NCBI GenBank assembly: GCA_938041635.1 | Contig: CALIAD010000066.1 | Location: 1 to 28,124 of the forward strand | DNA from: an uncultured Atopobium sp. | GTDB taxonomy: Bacteria; Actinomycetota; Coriobacteriia; Coriobacteriales; Atopobiaceae | Direction: 5' to 3' | Length of the DNA stretch: 28,124 bases | Shown here: positions 24,440-28,124 of the stretch, piece by piece | Layout of the letters: each line of letters opens with the position of its first letter | Position numbering within the stretch: the stretch's first letter is position 1 | Position numbers and translations under genes: made by a program | The notes under the pieces: generated by a model | What the model saw: only the letters and a program-made list of their open reading frames with translations | Databases searched by the model: none | Told to the model about the DNA's origin: nothing

Positions 24440-25306
24440 TTAAATATCCTCCTCTTCTTCATCGTCTGCGCTTACATTGCCTGATGTTGCAGCAGCCAAA
24501 CGAACATTCTTTGCCTGCTGAAGCTGATAGTTAAGAACAGCAAAGAAGACTGCTACGACTGCAGAGACAATGAGGTTCAGGCCAAGTGCGCCAGCAAGGA
24601 TAAAGCCAAAGGCAAAAGTTACCCAATCAAGAGGCTTAGTAATAACCTGCTTGCACAAAATTGCAACACCAACGGTAGGAAGAAGGGTACCAACGGTGAA
24701 GAGGGTCATCATTGGGATACCGTTCATAGGAAGGTATTCCTTCATGATGCCAACCATGCTCTCGCCAGCCATGCAAATGAAGAATGTTGGAATGAACGAG
24801 AAAAGAATGTGAGAAACCCAAGGGAATACAAAGTCAACCATTGGAATGGTCTTCTTAATACGACCCCACTCTTTGCTCTCCATTGCACGCCAGCCAATAC
24901 CCTGCCATACAAGGTTCATGGTAGCAGTGCCGTAGAACAAGACGGTACCAAGAGTACCAACAGCTGCGCCAATAGCTGCTGCCTGAGATGCAGCCTCAAC
25001 AGAGCTTGGATCAAGACCATAAGCCTTGATTGCAAGAATTGCTAGAGGAATACCAATGTAGGAAACTGCACGAACGTCAGCGGAAACAGTTCCGCCAGGT
25101 GTTACGAGTGCAATGTAGACCAACTGGATTGCTGCACCAACAATAATGCCAGTCTGGACGTCGCCAAGAATGACACCAACGACAAGACCTGCAACAAGTG
25201 GACGACCGAGGGTATAGTTACCTACGGTAGTACCAGCCATGCCAGGTAGTGACGCAAGGCATGCAAACAAACCCAAAAGGGCAGCTTGAAACGCATTAAT
25301 TGCCAT
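24440..25306 (-). CDS. PTS mannose/fructose/sorbose-family IIC component
   Basis: Sugar-translocating channel subunit. The 288-residue polytopic protein has the family pattern QAALLGLFACLASLPGMAGTTVGNYTLGRPLVAGLVVGVILGDVQTGIIVGAAIQLVYIALVTPGGTVSADVRAVSYIGIPLAI. It ends in an acidic tail (SADDEEEEDI), like IIA. AAGG precedes the ATG at 25306, and the IIB stop is 19 bases upstream. The class is secure; substrate specificity is unassigned. Confidence 0.94.
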   Translation of the reverse strand: MAINAFQAALLGLFACLASLPGMAGTTVGNYTLGRPLVAGLVVGVILGDVQTGIIVGAAIQLVYIALVTPGGTVSADVRAVSYIGIPLAILAIKAYGLDPSSVEAASQAAAIGAAVGTLGTVLFYGTATMNLVWQGIGWRAMESKEWGRIKKTIPMVDFVFPWVSHILFSFIPTFFICMAGESMVGIMKEYLPMNGIPMMTLFTVGTLLPTVGVAILCKQVITKPLDWVTFAFGFILAGALGLNLIVSAVVAVFFAVLNYQLQQAKNVRLAAATSGNVSADDEEEEDI

Positions 25307-25325
25307 AAAAATCGCCTTCCGAATA

Positions 25326-25820
25326 CTACTTTACGTCAAACTTCTCGCGGAATTTAGGCCACTCACCAATTGCCTTTTCTTTAAGAAGAGCAAATTGAAC
25401 GGTATAACCAGCTTTGGTTATATCCTCAAATGCCTGTCCCTCTTCTTGAGTAAAGGACTGGTTGTTGCCCAGCTTTACCGCACCAGGACGGTCATTACCA
25501 GGACCGATAATGACCGTGTTAATTCCTGGCTTAAAACCAAAGTCAACAAGAATTTTCTTCATGTCAACTGGGTTTTTAGTAATAAGAAAATAACGAGAAT
25601 CGCTGTCTAGAACCTTCTGAGCGCTCTCTTTGAAGTGATCAAATGTCCAAACAAATACTTTCTTGTCAGGTGCTGCTGACTTGTAAGCAGACTTGAGGAC
25701 AGGATTTGATGCAGCCGCATCATTTACTGCAATGATTCCGTCACAAGGAACCTCAAGGGCCCAACGAGTGACTGTCTGACCATGAATCATGCGGTCATCA
25801 ACACGAACAAATGAAATCAT
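25326..25820 (-). CDS. PTS mannose-family IIB component
   Basis: Cytoplasmic phosphocarrier that passes phosphate from IIA to the sugar bound by IIC/IID. The ATG at 25820 gives MISFVRVDDRMIHGQ, the standard IIB opening with the active-site His at 13, and has AGGAG just upstream. An in-frame start 14 codons earlier reads through that binding site and is rejected. The 164-residue length and the end GEWPKFREKFDVK fit single-domain IIB proteins. The stop is TAG. It lies between IIA (54-base gap) and IIC. Confidence 0.94.
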   Translation of the reverse strand: MISFVRVDDRMIHGQTVTRWALEVPCDGIIAVNDAAASNPVLKSAYKSAAPDKKVFVWTFDHFKESAQKVLDSDSRYFLITKNPVDMKKILVDFGFKPGINTVIIGPGNDRPGAVKLGNNQSFTQEEGQAFEDITKAGYTVQFALLKEKAIGEWPKFREKFDVK

Positions 25821-25874
25821 GTTTTCTCCTAACATATTTCTTACGCAAGCAACTACGATCACTTGCAGTAATTA

Positions 25875-26306
25875 CTAAAGGTCTTCCTCGTCATCGTCTT
25901 CAAGAGCTAGGACGATCTGATTAACGCCATTTTTTCCTTCATTCAGGATTGATGACACAAGAGCTTCACCACTTAGACCATCATCGATTGCCATCAAAGC
26001 ACCAATTGCCATGGGAAGATTGGCGCCACTAAAAGCAACGGTATGGGAAAGCAAACCTTTTTTGGCGAGAAGATCAAGTGCGTTAGTAAGTGGAGAACCA
26101 CCGATGATGTCTCCAAGAACGACAACCTCGTCGTCAGCAGTAAGAGGCTCAAGAATTTTTGACAAATTCTCTCTATATTCAGCTGCGCCCACGCCATCTT
26201 CCATGCTGTAGCTCAAGATGTTTTCTCTGGGTCCCATCAGCATGTCCATTACGCTATGCAGACCTGGTGCAAACGTTCCATGACTTACGAGCAAAAGGTA
26301 CTTCAT
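25875..26306 (-). CDS. PTS mannose-family IIA component
   Basis: First sugar-specific phosphocarrier, phosphorylated by HPr. The 143-residue protein opens MKYLLLVSHGTFAPGL with the active-site His9 in SHGTFA. It also has VVVLGDIIGGSPLTNALDLL and FSGANLPMAIGALM, both family motifs. It ends in an acidic tail (ALEDDDEEDL). GGAG lies five bases before the ATG. It is the first gene of the PTS operon, and a striking nested dyad lies 29 bases upstream of its start codon. Confidence 0.95.
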   Translation of the reverse strand: MKYLLLVSHGTFAPGLHSVMDMLMGPRENILSYSMEDGVGAAEYRENLSKILEPLTADDEVVVLGDIIGGSPLTNALDLLAKKGLLSHTVAFSGANLPMAIGALMAIDDGLSGEALVSSILNEGKNGVNQIVLALEDDDEEDL

Positions 26307-26334
26307 TACTGCTCCATTCCAGACATCACCACTG

Positions 26335-26373
26335 TGGCTGTACTTCGCCTGTATTACAGCCGGAGTACAGCCA
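26335..26373. promoter_or_regulatory. nested 39-bp dyad upstream of the PTS operon
   Basis: Outer arms TGGCTGTACT (26335-26344) and AGTACAGCCA (26364-26373) are perfect inverted copies. An inner palindrome CTGTA-T-TACAG (26349-26359) shares exactly the same centre at 26354. Of the four bases between on each side, two pair as Watson-Crick and one as G-T on the plus strand. The element lies in the leader or promoter of IIA. It could be a repressor operator or, if transcribed, a long hairpin. No T-run follows, so it is not a classical terminator. Confidence 0.75.
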
Positions 26374-26702
26374 ATACAAAATTTCTAGCCTGTTATGTAA
26401 ATTGCTTATGCATCAAAACTTACATTCCAAGCCAGGTGTCACTTGCCTAGCCGTTATAACACAAAGGCATACATGCGCTATTGGCATTCGCAAATTTTTA
26501 ATATTCTTGATGTATTATTTTTTTAAATTTTATTTAAATAATTCAATTGATTCAGTTTCTTTTAGCTGAACAGGTGTTCTAACAGCATAAATAAATATGC
26601 AGAAATTTTTTGCATATATGAACATAAAAGTAGCAATATTGCATATATTAGATAAAGAAATGTCCGCTCAGCACTCCTCGAAATACATTTCTAAAAGTAA
26701 GA
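26374..26702. other. AT-rich intergenic region between pgi and the PTS operon
   Basis: About 330 bases without a supported gene on either strand. Very AT-rich around 26490-26660. TTGCATATAT occurs twice in direct orientation (26610-26619 and 26639-26648), 29 bp apart, close to an integral number of helical turns. These and the 26335-26373 dyad mark the likely regulatory region of the PTS operon. No clear -35/-10 pair stands out. Confidence 0.5.
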
Positions 26703-26729
26703 AAGAAGGCCATACAAGATGACCTTCTT
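26703..26729 (-). terminator. probable Rho-independent terminator of pgi
   Basis: On the minus strand AAGAAGGTCAT pairs with ATGGCCTTCTT (one T-G wobble) around a 5-nt loop, followed by TCTTACTTTT. It lies about 40 bases after the pgi stop. Confidence 0.75.
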
Positions 26730-26768
26730 AACATGAAATAAAAAAATAATTTTATGTTATGTAACGTG

Positions 26769-28124
26769 TTATGTTCTGTTTCTGCGATAGAAATCAACAA
26801 GAGACTGAGTGGAAGCGTCTTGTTTTGCTAGTTCTTCGTCGTTATGAATTGCAGGGAAAATCTGCTTTGCAAGCTGTTTACCAAGCTCTACGCCCCACTG
26901 ATCAAAGGAATCAATGCCCCACACAACACCTTCAACAAAGGTAATGTGCTCGTAGAGTGCAATAAGCGTACCGATAGCACGAGGATTAAGCTCTTTTCCA
27001 AAGATAGAAGTAGTTGGCCTATTTCCTTCAAAGACGCGTGCAGAAACCATCCACTCTGGCGTTCCCTCAGCACGGACTTCATCAGCGGTCTTGCCAAAAG
27101 CAAGCGCTTTTGTCTGCGCAAAGAAATTGGAGAGGAAGAGTTCATGGACGTCTAGGTCTGCATCTTTGGTGGCAAAGGCAGTATTTACAAACGCAATAAA
27201 GTCAGCGGGAATAATCTGGGTCCCCTGATGGATAAGCTGGTAGAACGCATGTTGACCATTAGTTCCAGCCTCTCCCCAGAAGATTTCGCCTGTCTTTGAA
27301 GTAACCGCCGTACCATCCCAACGAGTAGACTTACCGTTGGATTCCATGGTGAGCTGCTGTAGATACGCAGGGAATCTATGCAGGTACTGGCTGTATGGAA
27401 GTACGGCATGAGATGCTGCACCAAAGAAATTAACGTACCAAACGTTTAAAAGACCCATGAGAGCAACAACATTTTGTCTCAATGGAGTGTTCTTGAAGTA
27501 TTCATCAACTACATTAAAGCCACTGAGGAATTCTGCAAAACGCTGCGGGCCAAAAACAATTGCCAGTACCAGACCAACCGCAGAATCAACCGAATAACGG
27601 CCGCCAACCCAATTCCAGAAACCAAAGGCGTTCTGTGGGTCAATACCAAAGTCTTCTACCAGATCAAGTGCAGTGGAGACAGCAACAAAATGCTTACGAA
27701 TAGCTTCTGCATTCTGAGCGTCTGAACCATCAATAACGCCCTGTTCAGCCAGCTTTTCCAAAAGCCATGTGCGAGCACAACGTGCATTGGTAAGTGTTTC
27801 AAGTGTGGTAAAGGTCTTGGAAACAACAATGAAAAGGGTTGTTTCTGGATCAAGATCCTTGGTTTTCTCGCCAAGATCAACAGGGTCAATATTGGAGACA
27901 AAGCGAGCAGTAATACCAGCGTCTGCAAAAGGCTTTAGAGCCTCGTAGACCATAACAGGACCAAGGTCAGAGCCACCAATACCAATGCTTACAACAGTCT
28001 TGATAGGCTTGCCAGAAACACCCTTCCACTCTCCCGAGCGAACTCGGTCACAGAAGGCATACATCTTGTTCAAAGTCTGGTGAACATCAGCGACAACATC
28101 TTGTCCGTCAACAATAAGCGTGCC
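26769..28124 (-). CDS. pgi: glucose-6-phosphate isomerase, 5' end outside window
   Basis: Interconverts glucose-6-phosphate and fructose-6-phosphate. The frame is open to the right edge, and the edge codons (GTLIVDGQDVVADVHQT) match the usual PGI segment before the first conserved block, so the start lies beyond 28124 and about 100 N-terminal residues are missing. Visible motifs are VVSIGIGGSDLGPVM, VSKTFTTLETLTNA, FGFWNWVGGRYS, LTMESNGKS, WGEAGTNGQHAFYQLIHQG, FEGNRPT and FDQWGVELGKQLAKQI. It lies upstream of the PTS operon on the same strand, separated by a terminator. Confidence 0.97.
   Translation of the reverse strand, partial: GTLIVDGQDVVADVHQTLNKMYAFCDRVRSGEWKGVSGKPIKTVVSIGIGGSDLGPVMVYEALKPFADAGITARFVSNIDPVDLGEKTKDLDPETTLFIVVSKTFTTLETLTNARCARTWLLEKLAEQGVIDGSDAQNAEAIRKHFVAVSTALDLVEDFGIDPQNAFGFWNWVGGRYSVDSAVGLVLAIVFGPQRFAEFLSGFNVVDEYFKNTPLRQNVVALMGLLNVWYVNFFGAASHAVLPYSQYLHRFPAYLQQLTMESNGKSTRWDGTAVTSKTGEIFWGEAGTNGQHAFYQLIHQGTQIIPADFIAFVNTAFATKDADLDVHELFLSNFFAQTKALAFGKTADEVRAEGTPEWMVSARVFEGNRPTTSIFGKELNPRAIGTLIALYEHITFVEGVVWGIDSFDQWGVELGKQLAKQIFPAIHNDEELAKQDASTQSLVDFYRRNRT

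Noticed and set aside
23607..24443. Long plus-strand open frame (278 codons) opposite the PTS IID gene
   Set aside because: It is the antisense of a clearly conserved gene; its translation is low-complexity, Asn/Lys/Cys-rich and has no family features or convincing ribosome binding site.
1..28124. tRNA or rRNA genes, insertion sequences, prophage or attachment sites
   Set aside because: No tRNA-like cloverleaf, transposase, integrase or flanking duplication was recognised by eye; a covariance-model scan was not possible.

Overview
The window looks like chromosomal DNA of an anaerobic, moderately AT-leaning actinobacterium of the class Coriobacteriia. The best guess is the Atopobiaceae, for example Lancefieldella/Atopobium. 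This rests on the style of the core proteins, the block murA-atpC...atpB, an SRP RNA of the small bacterial type, and p-cresol-type aromatic metabolism. Low-GC Atopobium-like relatives fit better than GC-rich Olsenella. The taxonomic call is inference; nothing could be searched.

Region by region. Positions 47-8116 (minus strand) hold murA and a complete F1Fo ATP synthase operon read atpB-E-F-H-A-G-D-C-murA, with tight TAATG-type couplings and no recognisable atpI. Positions 8567-15941 form an accessory aromatic-acid island: a minus-strand operon hpdB-hpdC-MFS (glycyl radical 4-hydroxyphenylacetate decarboxylase large and small subunits plus an oxalate/formate-antiporter-like carrier), a divergent plus-strand activating enzyme hpdA, and, convergent with hpdA, a two-gene regulatory operon. 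That operon encodes a PocR-LuxR sensor regulator and a protein whose receiver-like domain lacks the phospho-acceptor. Positions 16213-20267 hold a housekeeping run prfA-prmC-tsaC-rpiB-upp (minus). Positions 20484-22214 encode an unrecognised single-pass membrane protein (plus). Then come dedA, the SRP RNA gene and a small membrane protein (all minus). Positions 23619-26306 hold a four-gene mannose-family PTS operon (IIA-IIB-IIC-IID), and the right edge holds pgi, whose 5' end lies outside the window.

How it may work together. The decarboxylase removes CO2 from 4-hydroxyphenylacetate (from tyrosine fermentation) to give p-cresol and consumes a cytoplasmic proton. The linked carrier could import the acid, so the island could help build proton-motive force for the ATP synthase encoded next door; this is a hypothesis. 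The PocR-LuxR protein is the obvious candidate sensor of the aromatic substrate. The PTS and pgi feed sugar into glycolysis.

Most unusual points: (1) the island architecture, with split and divergent activase, a small subunit that appears to have lost the ligands of one of its two Fe-S clusters, and a pseudo-receiver partner; (2) a very short ATP synthase c subunit whose helix-1 glycine motif is replaced; (3) an RF1 with substitutions at two normally conserved histidines; (4) a nested 39-bp dyad just upstream of the PTS operon; (5) a 17-bp tandem repeat between prmC and tsaC. Several gene starts were shortened here to ATG/GTG codons that have proper ribosome binding sites.
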